64,000 bases of DNA from Mesobaculum littorinae (GCF_004011175.1 NZ_RQXX01000001.1:982536-1046535), one strand, 5' to 3'; shown: positions 1 to 9,028, numbered from the stretch's first letter. Notes: generated by a model not told the origin, from the sequence alone. Numbers and translations: made by a program.

Positions 1-428
1 ACGATCATCAGGATGATGATCCGGTCGAGCCCGGGACCGATGATGGCGATGACGGTCATCGCCAGCAGAATGAAGGGCAGTGCAAGCTGGATGTCGGCGA
101 AGCGCATCAGGAACATGTCCCACGGCCCGCGGTAGTAGCCGGCGAAAAGCCCGATGACCGTGCCGATGACGACGGCGCCCAGGGCCGAGACGATGCCCAC
201 GAAGAACGAGATCCGGCCGCCCACGACGACGCGGGCCAGGATGTCGCGCCCCAGCGGATCGGTGCCCAGGGGATATTCGGCGCTGGTCAGGGGCGGGGTC
301 AGTCGGGCGACCAGGTCCTGCCCCATCCCGCCACCGGGAAACAGCAGGGGCGACAGGATCACGGCCAGGCCCATGATCCCGGTCAGGATCAGGCCGGCGG
401 TGAATTCGAAGCTGCGGAAGGCTCTCAT
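1..428 (-). CDS. ABC transporter permease, DppC/OppC type (partial, runs off left edge)
   Basis: This is the N-terminal 142 codons of an inner-membrane permease of the dipeptide/oligopeptide ABC class; the rest lies beyond base 1. The start is an ATG at 428, four bases after the stop of the upstream DppB-type permease, so the two are translationally linked. The visible part has an N-terminal membrane helix, the family's typical 'PLGTDPLGRDILARV' segment around residues 55-70, then the first transmembrane helices of the BPD_transp_1 domain. It should form a heterodimeric channel with its neighbour, powered by the fused ATPase at 2928-4760. Substrate is not determined by sequence; context suggests a peptide-like or methylated amine/amino-acid ligand. 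Confidence 0.9.
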   Translation of the reverse strand, partial: MRAFRSFEFTAGLILTGIMGLAVILSPLLFPGGGMGQDLVARLTPPLTSAEYPLGTDPLGRDILARVVVGGRISFFVGIVSALGAVVIGTVIGLFAGYYRGPWDMFLMRFADIQLALPFILLAMTVIAIIGPGLDRIIILMI

Positions 429-432
429 TGGA

Positions 433-1359
433 TCACTCCAGCCGGATGCGCGGGTCGAGCGCCATGTAGACCAAATCGACGATCAGGTTCACGAGGACGA
501 TCATGATCGCGAGGATCGAGATGACGGTTTGCAGGATGGGATAGTCGCGCTGCGAAATCGCCTCGACCGCCAGTGTGCCCATGCCGGGCCAGTTGAACAC
601 CAGCTCGACCACCACGAGCCCGCCCATCAGGGTCCCGAACTGCAGCCCGAGGTAGGTGACCAGCGCGATCGACGAGTTCCGCAGCGCGTGCTTGTAGATC
701 ACCGACCGTTCGCTCAGCCCCTTGGCGCGGGCGACCATGATGAACTGCGCCGACAGCACCTCGAGCATCGTGGTCCGCACGATGCGCAGGTTGGTGGCGG
801 TCAGGATGACGCCGATTGTCACGGCCGGCATGATCAGCGAGGCCGGGCCGGTCAGCCCCGAGGCCGGCAGCCAGCGCAGCGTGACCGAGAAGATCAGGAT
901 CAGCATGATGCCGAGCCAGAAGTTCGGGAACGACAGCCCCGCCAGCGACAGCACCCGGATCACCTGGTCACCGAAGCTGCCGCGGTGGCGCGCGGCGTAG
1001 ATCCCGAGCGGGATCGAGATGAGCAGCGACACGATCAGCGAGGTCATCGCCAGAAGCAACGTCGCCCCCAGCGCGCCGGTGACGATGGGCGCGATGGGAC
1101 CGCGGAAGAAACTGTTGCCCAGGTCGCCCGTGAAGAGGCCCGAGACGAAATCCCAGTACTGGACGAGGAACGGGCGATCCAGCCCGAGCCCTTCGCGCAC
1201 GCGCGCCAGGTCGTCGGCCGAGACGTTGGCGCTTTCGCGCAGCATCATCACGGCGGGGTCGCCCGTCAGGCGGATCGCGAACGAGATGAAGAGGGTGACC
1301 ACGAAGAGGACGAACAGGGCCTGCAATCCCCGCTTCGCGATGAAGCCTATGACTGGCAT
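433..1359 (-). CDS. ABC transporter permease, DppB/OppB type
   Basis: A 308-residue inner-membrane permease with the DppB layout: an N-terminal helix (about residues 8-30), a periplasmic loop, then five hydrophobic segments with the cytoplasmic coupling region 'ARAKGLSERSVIYKHALRNS' around residues 210-230. It pairs with the DppC-type permease 4 bp downstream. The ATG at 1359 is preceded by AGGAG at good spacing. It lies about 50 bp downstream of the binding-protein gene in a four-gene operon reading ATPase, binding protein, permease, permease. The family transports peptides, nickel or opine-like solutes; the exact ligand here is unknown. Confidence 0.92.
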   Translation of the reverse strand: MPVIGFIAKRGLQALFVLFVVTLFISFAIRLTGDPAVMMLRESANVSADDLARVREGLGLDRPFLVQYWDFVSGLFTGDLGNSFFRGPIAPIVTGALGATLLLAMTSLIVSLLISIPLGIYAARHRGSFGDQVIRVLSLAGLSFPNFWLGIMLILIFSVTLRWLPASGLTGPASLIMPAVTIGVILTATNLRIVRTTMLEVLSAQFIMVARAKGLSERSVIYKHALRNSSIALVTYLGLQFGTLMGGLVVVELVFNWPGMGTLAVEAISQRDYPILQTVISILAIMIVLVNLIVDLVYMALDPRIRLE

Positions 1360-1410
1360 GGCTGCTCCTGCCGGTGGCCGGCGCCGGAAGAACCGGCGCC
1401 GGGTGGGGGG

Positions 1411-2931
1411 TTACTGGTCCGAAAGGCTGACGCTGTTCAGGCGCAGCCGCTTGTCGGGGGCAGGCACGAACCCCTCGACCCCGTCGGCGACGGCATAGAC
1501 CGTCTCTTCGTTGTAAAGCGGGATGTGGTACGCCTCTTCATGGGCGAGACGGGCGATCTCTTGCAGGATCTCCTCGCGCTCCGCCTGGTCGGTCGAGTTG
1601 CGTTGCTCTTCGAGCAGCGCGTTCATCTCTTCCGAGGTGCCGTAGGGGTTCCACTTTTCGCCTTCGTGGTAGGACAGGTACGCGGTGTTGTCGAAATCGA
1701 AGGTCCAGCCGCCCCAGCTGAACTGGTACATCTCGTTGGTCCGACCCTGCGGGACGATCTCGTTCAGGAACACGCCGTCCTCGATCGGGTTCAGCCCGAC
1801 CTTCAGGCCCACGTTCGCGAAGAAGCCGGTCAGCGCCTGCGCGACCTCGTTGAAGGTCGAATTGCCGGCCCGGTAGTCGATGGTCATCTCGGCGCCCTGC
1901 GGCACGCCGGCCTCTTCCAGCAGCGCCCGCGCCGCTTCGGGATCATAGGCGTAGCCTTCCATCTCGGGATCGTAGCCGAAGGACAATTCGCCCTGAAGAC
2001 TGTCGATCGGCTGGCCGCGTCCGGCGAGGAAGGCATCGATCAGCGCCTGCTTGTCGATCGCCATGTTCAGCGCCTTGCGCACGCGCAGGTCCGCGGTGGC
2101 CGCGGGCTCGACGGTCTTCAGCGCCAGAGAGTAGATCGTGGGCCCGGGCACCGACACGATTTCGAGGTTGCCCGCGGAGTCGATCGTCGGCACGGCCGAA
2201 AACGCCACGTCCGCCATGATGTCGACCGCGCCCGACTGAAGCTCGGCCAGCCGCGTCGCGTCTTCGCGGATGAAGCGGAAGACGAGGCCGTCGACCTCGG
2301 GCACGCCATCGAAATAGTCCTCGTTCGCGGACAGCTCGACCTGCGCGCCCTGGGTGTAGCTTTCGAACTTGAACGGGCCGGTACCGACCGGGTTCATGTC
2401 GAATTCTTCCTCGCCCACTTCCTCGATGTAGTCGGGCGGCACGATCATCGCGCCGTAGCCGGCAAGCTTGGTCAGCATGACCGGATCGGGCTGCGCCATG
2501 TGGAAATCGACGGTGTAGTCGTCGATGATCTCGACATGGTCGATGGTGGTGTAGTTCGATTGCTGCGGGCCGGTGCCACCGACCTCGCCCAGAAGACGGT
2601 CGAAGGTGTACTTCACCGCCTCGGCGTCGAAGGGTTCGCCATTGTGAAAGCTGACGCCTTCGCGCAGCTTGAAGCGCAGGCGCATGCCCTCGTCCAGCAC
2701 CTCCCAGCTTTCGGCAAGCCCGGGCTGAAGGTCGAGGTTCTCGTCACGGCGGACAAGGCCGTCGTAGATGTTGCTGGCGACCGATCCCCAGGCCACGAGG
2801 AAGGTGTCGACCGGGTCCCAGTTCTGCGGGTCCTGCCGCTGCGCGACGGTCAGGATGTCCTGCGCCGCGGCGGGCGCCGCGAGGCTTGCGCAGATCCCTG
2901 CGGCGAAGACGGTGGAGAGATTGAGTCTCAT
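1411..2931 (-). CDS. ABC transporter periplasmic solute-binding protein, family 5 (peptide/opine type)
   Basis: A 506-residue exported binding protein. Residues 1-23 form a Sec signal peptide ending in AAPAAA. The mature protein has the SBP_bac_5 signature region (about residues 45-75, 'WGSVASNIYDGLVRRDENL') and the family's 'VGTGPFKFESY' motif near residue 181. Its ATG overlaps the stop of the upstream ATPase gene (ATGA), so it is translationally coupled. It should capture the substrate in the periplasm and deliver it to the two permeases. Family 5 proteins bind oligopeptides, nickel, glutathione, opines and methylated amino acids. Next to an N-demethylase gene, a methylated amine or amino acid is a reasonable guess. 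Confidence 0.9.
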   Translation of the reverse strand: MRLNLSTVFAAGICASLAAPAAAQDILTVAQRQDPQNWDPVDTFLVAWGSVASNIYDGLVRRDENLDLQPGLAESWEVLDEGMRLRFKLREGVSFHNGEPFDAEAVKYTFDRLLGEVGGTGPQQSNYTTIDHVEIIDDYTVDFHMAQPDPVMLTKLAGYGAMIVPPDYIEEVGEEEFDMNPVGTGPFKFESYTQGAQVELSANEDYFDGVPEVDGLVFRFIREDATRLAELQSGAVDIMADVAFSAVPTIDSAGNLEIVSVPGPTIYSLALKTVEPAATADLRVRKALNMAIDKQALIDAFLAGRGQPIDSLQGELSFGYDPEMEGYAYDPEAARALLEEAGVPQGAEMTIDYRAGNSTFNEVAQALTGFFANVGLKVGLNPIEDGVFLNEIVPQGRTNEMYQFSWGGWTFDFDNTAYLSYHEGEKWNPYGTSEEMNALLEEQRNSTDQAEREEILQEIARLAHEEAYHIPLYNEETVYAVADGVEGFVPAPDKRLRLNSVSLSDQ

Positions 2932-4760
2932 GCTTGGATACCTTCCTGCAGTGCTTTTTCGAACAGATGATGGTCGTCGGCCAGGATGTGGCCGGGCGCC
3001 ACCTCGATGAACCCGTGGCTTTGCAGCGGCGCATCCACCGCACGCACGGGGCTGGGGATGTCGCGCCCCAGTTCGACACGCTTCGGCGGCGTCTCGGGGT
3101 CGAGCACGGGCACCGCCGCCAGCAGGCGACGCGTGTAGGGATGCTGCGGGTTCTCGAAGATCTGCCGGCGGGTGCCCATCTCGACGATCTCGCCCAGGTA
3201 CATGACGGCGATGCGATGGCTGACCCGTTCGACCACGGCCATGTCGTGGCTGATGAAGAGATAAGCGAGCCCCCGCTCGGCCTGCAGCCGCATCATCAGG
3301 TTCAGCACCTGCGCCTGCACGCTGACGTCCAGCGCCGAAACCGCCTCGTCCGCGATGATCAGCCCCGGCTCGACCGCCAGCGCCCGGGCGATGCAGATCC
3401 GCTGCCGCTGGCCGCCCGAGAACTCGTGCGGAAGCCGGTCGGCATGGTCTGCCGACAGGCCCACCGCCTCGAGCAGGTCCGCCACCTGGCCGTCGGGATC
3501 GCGCAACAGGCCGTGCGTGGCCATGGGTTCGGTCAGCGACTGCTTGACCGTCCGGCGCGGGTTGAGCGATCCGTAGGGATCCTGGAACACGTACTGGATT
3601 TCGCGCTTGAACCGCTTCCGCTCGGCCTCTTGCAGGGCAAAGATGTCGGTGCCGCGATAGAGCACGCGCCCCGAGATGGGCTGGACCAGCTGCTGCAGAG
3701 TCTTGCCGACCGTCGATTTGCCCGAGCCGGATTCGCCCACCAGCGCCAGCGTCTCGCCCGGCACGATGTCGAAGCTGATGTTTTCCGCGGCATGGACGCG
3801 GTGCGTCACCCGGCCCAGGAAGCCCGAGGTCAGGTCATAGCGCGTGGTCACGCCCTCGAGCTTGACCAGAGGATCGCCATACTTCGGCGCGGGGTGGTCG
3901 AAGGCCGCGTCGCCCTCGCCCGTCAGGGCGAAGGGCTTCGGCGCGTCCGCGCCCTTCATCGCGCCGATCTTCGGCACCGCCGCCATCAGCGTGCGGGTAT
4001 ACTCGGCCTGCGGCGACAGGATCACGTCACGCACCGTGCCGGTCTCGACCGTCTTGCCGTGGCGCATCACGACCACCCGGTCGGCCATCTGCGACACCAC
4101 GCCCATGTCATGGCTGATGAAGATGACCGCGGTTCCCAGTTCGTCCTGCATGTCGCGGATGATCTGCAGGATCTGCGCCTGGATCGTGACGTCGAGCGCG
4201 GTCGTCGGTTCGTCCGCGATCAGCAGATCGGGGTGGCACGACACCGCCATCGCGATCATCACCCGCTGCCGCATGCCGCCCGACAACTGGTGCGGATACC
4301 GCCCCAGCTGGTCGCGCGCGTTGGGCATGCGCACGAGGTCCAGAAGGCGGATCGCCTCGGTCCGCGCATCCTTGCGTGACAGGCCGCGATGCAGGCGCAG
4401 CGCCTCGGATATCTGATCGCCGATGGTGAAGACCGGATCGAGCGAGCTCATCGGTTCCTGGAAGATCATCGCGATACGGTTGCCGCGCACCCGGCGCAGG
4501 GTGGCATCGTCGGCCTTCGTGATCTCAAGCGGACCGGTCTCTTCGTACAGCGTGATTCGACCCGAGGTGACCGAGCCGCCGACATGCCGCAACAGCCCCA
4601 TCGTCGCGAGCGAGGTGACGGACTTTCCCGACCCGCTTTCGCCCACGATCGCGAGGGTTTCGCCCTTGCCGACGCTGAACGAGAGGTTCTGGACCACGGA
4701 TTTCGGACCGAACGCGATCGACAGGTCGTCGACCTCAAGCAACGTCCCCGTGCTGGCCAT
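2928..4760 (-). CDS. Fused dipeptide-type ABC transporter ATPase (DppD-DppF fusion)
   Basis: A 610-residue cytoplasmic protein with two complete ATPase domains, equivalent to DppD and DppF fused as in GsiA. Domain 1 has Walker A 'GESGSGKS' near residue 39, signature 'LSGGMRQR' and Walker B ending in DEPTTALD. Domain 2 has a second 'GESGSGKS' near residue 343, 'FSGGQRQR' and a Walker B ending in DEAVSALD. Each domain is followed by the oligopeptide-ABC C-terminal extension, for example 'NPQHPYTRRLLAAVP'. The ATG at 4760 is preceded by GAAGGGG. It is first in the operon, which is less usual than having the binding-protein gene first. Confidence 0.93.
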   Translation of the reverse strand: MASTGTLLEVDDLSIAFGPKSVVQNLSFSVGKGETLAIVGESGSGKSVTSLATMGLLRHVGGSVTSGRITLYEETGPLEITKADDATLRRVRGNRIAMIFQEPMSSLDPVFTIGDQISEALRLHRGLSRKDARTEAIRLLDLVRMPNARDQLGRYPHQLSGGMRQRVMIAMAVSCHPDLLIADEPTTALDVTIQAQILQIIRDMQDELGTAVIFISHDMGVVSQMADRVVVMRHGKTVETGTVRDVILSPQAEYTRTLMAAVPKIGAMKGADAPKPFALTGEGDAAFDHPAPKYGDPLVKLEGVTTRYDLTSGFLGRVTHRVHAAENISFDIVPGETLALVGESGSGKSTVGKTLQQLVQPISGRVLYRGTDIFALQEAERKRFKREIQYVFQDPYGSLNPRRTVKQSLTEPMATHGLLRDPDGQVADLLEAVGLSADHADRLPHEFSGGQRQRICIARALAVEPGLIIADEAVSALDVSVQAQVLNLMMRLQAERGLAYLFISHDMAVVERVSHRIAVMYLGEIVEMGTRRQIFENPQHPYTRRLLAAVPVLDPETPPKRVELGRDIPSPVRAVDAPLQSHGFIEVAPGHILADDHHLFEKALQEGIQA

Positions 4761-5209
4761 GCGCTACCCCTTCTCAAGACCCAAGGCGGAGGTTCGTAGG
4801 TGCTACGATTTCAGGCGAAGCACAAGTAACGGGCACCCGGGCGCGGCCGCGCCCCCCGGTCAGCCGCCGCCACACGCGGCCCAGTGACGCCCAGGCACGG
4901 CGAGTGGGCGGGAAATGCGGGGCTGTATCCAAAGGTCCCTCGGCCGACACAAAGCAACCCTGAGGCGCTTACGCAAACCCGAGGATACCCGACGAATTGC
5001 ATACAAGAATATGATCTTGTGCGACACTCCGCCGCAACCCAAGTCCAAGGTGCATCGAGATCGCGCGCCCTGCCCTGCGCGGGCGGCGTCGGACTGTCGC
5101 CCGGGCCGCGCCGCCACGCCACTTCGCCGATGCATGGTAGAGCGGCAGCGCGGCGCCCGGGCAAAGGCGGCACCCGCCCCCGGACTGGTTGGACCGGGGG
5201 CGGCGCGGA
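4761..5209. promoter_or_regulatory. Intergenic region upstream of the ABC operon; candidate GntR-like operator
   Basis: About 450 bp without a convincing gene; short reading frames here have arginine/proline-rich composition typical of shadows. Two adjoining inverted repeats stand out in an AT-richer island: TTGCATACAA at 4997-5006 and ACAAGA(6 nt)TCTTGT at 5003-5020. A TTG-N4-CAA core resembles operators of FCD-type GntR regulators, and the location suits control of the minus-strand ABC operon starting at 4760. The regulator is not identified, and no promoter boxes were assigned. Confidence 0.4.
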
Positions 5210-7246
5210 TCAGATCGATTTGACCAGGCGCAGCGCGTCGTAGATCGCCGCGTGGGTGTTGCGCGCGGCCACCGCATCGCCGATGCGGAACAGCTGGTAG
5301 CGGCCCTCAGGATTGCGCGTGATGTTTTGCGGGTTGCCCGCGACCAGCGCCTCGTAATCGACCTCGCCCAGGTTGGTGGAGCCGGGACGCAATTCGAAAT
5401 ACACGTCGTCGAGCGGGCGCGTGCCATGATTGACGACGACCTGATCGACATGCCGGTCGGGGCCCTTGCCGCCGTAATCGCTTCCGACCGACGCGCAGAG
5501 CGCGTTGCCGTCGCGCCGGACGGCGTCCAGCCGCCAGAGCACGGAAAAGGTCACGTCGCGCGCCTGAAGCTCGCGCACCGCAGGCGTCAGCGACATCGCC
5601 ATGACCTCGGACGCAAAGCCCCGGTCGCGGGTCATGATCTCGACCCGGGCGCCGGTGGCGGCGATCTTCTCGGCCGCCTGCAACGCGGCATAATCGCCCG
5701 CGTCGTCGTAGATCAGCACGTTCGATCCCGGCTGTGCGTCGCCCGACAGGATGTCCCAGGCCGACACGACCAGATCGTCGCCCGCGCTCAGAACCTCGGT
5801 ATGCGGCAGACCGCCCGTGGCCACGATCACCACGTCGGGATTTTCCTCCCGCACCGTGCCCGCGTCGGCGAAGCTGTTGAAGCGGAAGGTCACGCCCATG
5901 CGTTCGCATTCGGCAAAGCGCCACTGAATCAGCTGCATCATCTCGTGCCGCCGCGGCGTCTGCGCCGTCAGCCGCACCTGCCCGCCGGGATCATTCGCGG
6001 CCTCGTGCACGATCACCTCGTGCCCACGCTCGGCCGCGACGCGCGCGGCCTCAAGCCCCGCCGGGCCGGCGCCGAGGATCACCACCCGACGCGCCGTTTC
6101 CGCGGGGACGGCGACATGCGGCTGCTCCAGCTCGCGCCCCGTCGCGGCGTTGTGCAGGCACAGCGCCATGCCGCCCTGATAGATCCGGTCGAGGCAATAA
6201 TTCGCGCCGACGCAGGGCCGGATGCGGTCCTCTTCGCCGCGCATGATCTTGGCCACGATATGCGGATCGGCCATATGCGCCCGGGTCATCCCCACCATGT
6301 CCAGCTTGCCGCTGGCGATGGCATGCCGCGCGGTCGCGACATCCTGGATCTTGGCGGCATGGAAGGTGGGGAATTGCGTGGCCGCACGCACCTCGCCCGC
6401 GAAATCCAGATGCGGCGCGCTGCGCATGCCCTGCACCGGGATCACATCGGTCAGGCCCGCGTCGGTGTCGATATGCCCTTTCACGACGTTCAGGAAATCG
6501 ACCAGACCGCTATCCTTGAGCCGGCGCGAAATCTCGAGACCGTCGTCGCGCGACAGGCCGCCCGGCAGATCTTCGTCGCCGGTGTAACGCACGCCCAGCA
6601 GGAAATCCTCGCCGCAACGGTCGCGGATCGCCTTGAGCGTCTCGAAGGTGAAGCGCAACCGGTTGTCGAGGCTGCCGCCATAGGGGCCGTCCAGGTCGTT
6701 CGTCAGCGGCGACCAGAACTGGTCCATCAGGTGCCCGTAGGCCTGGATCTCGATCCCGTCGAGCCCCGCGGCCTTCATCCGTTCGGCGGCGCTGGCATAA
6801 TCCTCGATGATTCGGGCGATGTCCCAGTCCTCGGCCAGTTTTGGGAACGCCTTGTGCGAGGGTTCACGCTCGTGCCCTGCCGACACGACGGGCAGCCAGT
6901 CGGCCTTGTCCCACCGGGTGCGGCGGCCAAGATGCGTCAGCTGGATCATCACCGCGCAGCCGTGGTCGTGGCATTCGTCGGTCAGCTGCTTCATCCAGCC
7001 GACGACCTCGTCCTTCCAAGCCAGGATGTTGTTGAAGACCGGCGGGCTGTCCCGCGCCACGCTGGCCGATCCGGCGGTCATGGTCATCGCCACGCCGGCC
7101 CGCGCCCGTTCGGCATGGTAGGCGCGGTACCGCTCCTTCGGCATGCCGTCCTCGGGGTAGGCGGGTTCGTGGCTGGTGATCATCAGCCGGTTCTTCAGGG
7201 TCAGGTGCTTGAGCTGGTACGGCTGGAGGAGCGGATCGCTGGTCAT
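5210..7246 (-). CDS. NADH:flavin oxidoreductase / N-demethylase (DgcA/StcD-like, FMN + Fe-S + FAD)
   Basis: A 678-residue multidomain flavoenzyme. Residues 1-360 form an Old Yellow Enzyme-type TIM barrel. A cysteine cluster around residues 340-360 ('CVGANYC', then Cys 12 residues on) is the Fe-S site. The C-terminal half carries an FAD/NAD Rossmann segment with 'VVILGAGPAGLEAARVAAER'. Size and architecture match the trimethylamine dehydrogenase/2,4-dienoyl-CoA reductase group, and within it dimethylglycine demethylase (DgcA) and N-methylproline demethylase (StcD). These remove an N-methyl group oxidatively. The ATG at 7246 was chosen over a longer frame because AAGGGAGATC precedes it and conserved sequence begins there. 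A GbcA/GbcB-like pair lies 2 kb away, supporting betaine degradation. The classical second cluster cysteine is Ala here. Confidence 0.82.
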   Translation of the reverse strand: MTSDPLLQPYQLKHLTLKNRLMITSHEPAYPEDGMPKERYRAYHAERARAGVAMTMTAGSASVARDSPPVFNNILAWKDEVVGWMKQLTDECHDHGCAVMIQLTHLGRRTRWDKADWLPVVSAGHEREPSHKAFPKLAEDWDIARIIEDYASAAERMKAAGLDGIEIQAYGHLMDQFWSPLTNDLDGPYGGSLDNRLRFTFETLKAIRDRCGEDFLLGVRYTGDEDLPGGLSRDDGLEISRRLKDSGLVDFLNVVKGHIDTDAGLTDVIPVQGMRSAPHLDFAGEVRAATQFPTFHAAKIQDVATARHAIASGKLDMVGMTRAHMADPHIVAKIMRGEEDRIRPCVGANYCLDRIYQGGMALCLHNAATGRELEQPHVAVPAETARRVVILGAGPAGLEAARVAAERGHEVIVHEAANDPGGQVRLTAQTPRRHEMMQLIQWRFAECERMGVTFRFNSFADAGTVREENPDVVIVATGGLPHTEVLSAGDDLVVSAWDILSGDAQPGSNVLIYDDAGDYAALQAAEKIAATGARVEIMTRDRGFASEVMAMSLTPAVRELQARDVTFSVLWRLDAVRRDGNALCASVGSDYGGKGPDRHVDQVVVNHGTRPLDDVYFELRPGSTNLGEVDYEALVAGNPQNITRNPEGRYQLFRIGDAVAARNTHAAIYDALRLVKSI

Positions 7247-7364
7247 CAAGATCTCCCTTGCTGACCCGAGCGATTCCACAGAATGTGCAGTTGCGTCAAG
7301 TTCGCGTTCATCGCTGTTCATTTCAGTGTTGCGATCCGGGGCGCGGCGGGGATACACACCGCCC

Positions 7365-8012
7365 ATGGGCGAGACCGTGGATAACAGCGACGACGCGAAG
7401 GGCTGGCGCGGCTCGCGCGAGGTATGGCTGGACGCGGCGCGCACGGCGTTTCTGGAAAACGGCATCGACGCGGTGAAGATCCAGCCGCTGGCCTCGGGGC
7501 TGAACCTGTCGCGCACCAGTTTCTACTGGTTCTTCAAGGACCGCGCCGCGATCCTAGAAGCGCTTCTGGACGACTGGGAGGCGACGAACACCGCGGCACT
7601 GGTCGCCGGATGCGAGGCCTATGCCGACACCATCGCCGAGGCGGTTCTGAACCTGCTCGCCGTGTTCCTCGACGAAAGCCGCTTCGTGCCGCGGTTCGAC
7701 CTCGCGGTGCGCGGCTGGGCCCACGGCGCGACGGCGGTGATGGACAAGGTGGCCGAGGCCGATCTGCGCCGTCTGGCCGCGATCCGGGCCATGTTCGCCC
7801 GATTCGGATACGCGGCCGAAGAGGCCGATGTTCGCGCCCGGACGATCTATCTGGTGCAGATCGGCTATATCTCGATGCAGACCCGCGAAAGCCGGGCCGA
7901 CCGGCTGGCGCGGATTCCCGCCTACGTGAAGACCTACGCAGGCCAGCCCGCGACCGAGGCCGAGCTTGCGCGGTTCCGCGCCCACTTCGCCGACCTGCCC
8001 GACCCCGCCTAA
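7365..8012 (+). CDS. TetR/AcrR-family transcriptional regulator
   Basis: A 215-residue regulator with an N-terminal helix-turn-helix at about residues 16-62; the recognition helix is in 'LNLSRTSFYWFFKDR'. The C-terminal half is the ligand-binding and dimerisation domain. It is divergent from the N-demethylase gene, with 118 bp between starts, so it most likely controls that gene and itself. ATG 7365 was preferred over an upstream in-frame ATG (7176) because the longer form would run into the demethylase coding region and has no conserved character. The ligand is unknown; a demethylation substrate or product is plausible. Confidence 0.88.
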   Translation: MGETVDNSDDAKGWRGSREVWLDAARTAFLENGIDAVKIQPLASGLNLSRTSFYWFFKDRAAILEALLDDWEATNTAALVAGCEAYADTIAEAVLNLLAVFLDESRFVPRFDLAVRGWAHGATAVMDKVAEADLRRLAAIRAMFARFGYAAEEADVRARTIYLVQIGYISMQTRESRADRLARIPAYVKTYAGQPATEAELARFRAHFADLPDPA

Positions 8013-8090
8013 CCCGCCGGCGCCACGCCCCTTCCCCGCCCGCGTCTTCCCCGCCCGCCTCTTCCCAGCATGCGCCCCACCGGGTCGCGA

Positions 8091-8972
8091 CTAGCGCTGC
8101 GCCGCGACCAGCCAGTCGCGGAAGGTGCACGCGCGGGCCGAGGCGCGGGGATGCGTGCGCAGGTAGAACCCGTGCGGCGAGGGCATGCGGTCCGGCACCG
8201 CGATCATCAGCTCTCCGCTTTCCAGAAGCGGTCCGATCAGCCCGGTCCAGCCCAGCACCGCCCCGGCCCCGTCGCGCGCCAGCTGCAGCGCGATCATGTG
8301 GTTGTTGACGGCCAGCCGCGGCCCCGTCGGCGCGCCCAGCCCGAGGCTGTCGAACCATTCCGGCCAGCCGGTCCAGTCGGTCTCCTCGGCCACCAGGTGA
8401 ATGAGCGGGGTGTGCAGCAGGTCCTCGGCCCGCGTGATCCCATGCGCAGCCACGTAGGCCGGGGTGCCGACGGCAACGATCTCGTCGTGGAAGAGCAGGC
8501 GGTGGGTCTCGTCATCCGCGTCGACCGCGCCGTAGTGGATCCCCAGATCGGCCCGCCCGCCAACAACGGTCACGTCGCTGACCATCTGCGACACGACGAT
8601 ATCGGGATGGCTGCGCCAGAAGGCGGCGATCTGCGGGGTCAGCCAGAAGGCGCTGACCGTCGTGGTCGCCTGGATGACCACGTCCTCGCTTTCCGCCGCG
8701 ACGCGGATCTCGCGCACCGCGTCCGACATCCCCTCGAACCCGCGCTGAAGTGCTACGAAAAGATAGGCGCCGGTCTCGGTCAGATCGACGCCACGGTGCT
8801 GGCGCCGGAACAACGGGCGCGCCAGCTCGGCCTCGAGCCCCTTTATCTGGTGACTCACCGCGGCGGGGGTGACGTTCAGCTCGGCCGCGGCCTCCTTGAA
8901 GCTCAATCTTCGGGCGGCAGCCTCGAAACAGACCAGGGATGTCATCGACGGCAGGTTGTAAGGGCGGGCCAT
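8091..8972 (-). CDS. LysR-family regulator, GcvA-like
   Basis: A 293-residue LysR-type regulator. The N-terminal winged helix-turn-helix (residues 5-64) contains 'LSFKEAAAELNVTPAAVSHQ'; the C-terminal effector-binding domain resembles GcvA. The reading frame could begin at a TTG at 9011, but ATG 8972 matches the usual GcvA-type opening (MARPYNLPS) and is preferred; no strong ribosome site is visible for either. It is divergent from the Rieske oxygenase gene, and an excellent palindrome lies between them (9012-9028). Control of the oxygenase/reductase pair is therefore the likely role. Confidence 0.87.
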   Translation of the reverse strand: MARPYNLPSMTSLVCFEAAARRLSFKEAAAELNVTPAAVSHQIKGLEAELARPLFRRQHRGVDLTETGAYLFVALQRGFEGMSDAVREIRVAAESEDVVIQATTTVSAFWLTPQIAAFWRSHPDIVVSQMVSDVTVVGGRADLGIHYGAVDADDETHRLLFHDEIVAVGTPAYVAAHGITRAEDLLHTPLIHLVAEETDWTGWPEWFDSLGLGAPTGPRLAVNNHMIALQLARDGAGAVLGWTGLIGPLLESGELMIAVPDRMPSPHGFYLRTHPRASARACTFRDWLVAAQR

Positions 8973-9011
8973 GAGGTCGCATTCGCTCGTGGAGATGTCG
9001 GAAATCGTCAA

Positions 9012-9028
9012 GGTTAGTTTAACTAACC
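9012..9028. promoter_or_regulatory. Perfect 8-bp inverted repeat, probable LysR operator
   Basis: GGTTAGTT-T-AACTAACC is a perfect inverted repeat with a single-base centre, 40 bp before the chosen LysR start and 94 bp before the oxygenase start. It contains the T-N11-A geometry expected for LysR-type regulators. The position between divergent genes argues for autoregulation plus activation of the 9122-11424 operon. Confidence 0.7.

Noticed and set aside
154-2970. 938-codon open frame on the plus strand across the ABC operon
   Set aside because: It is antisense to clearly conserved permease and binding-protein genes and its product is Arg/His/Gln-rich, a normal by-product of high GC.
7247-7516. 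Longer start for the N-demethylase
   Set aside because: The extra 90 residues are antisense to the TetR gene and lack conservation; a good ribosome site precedes 7246.
8973-9011. TTG start for the LysR regulator
   Set aside because: It adds 13 residues not typical of the family and abuts the operator palindrome; ATG 8972 fits family openings better.
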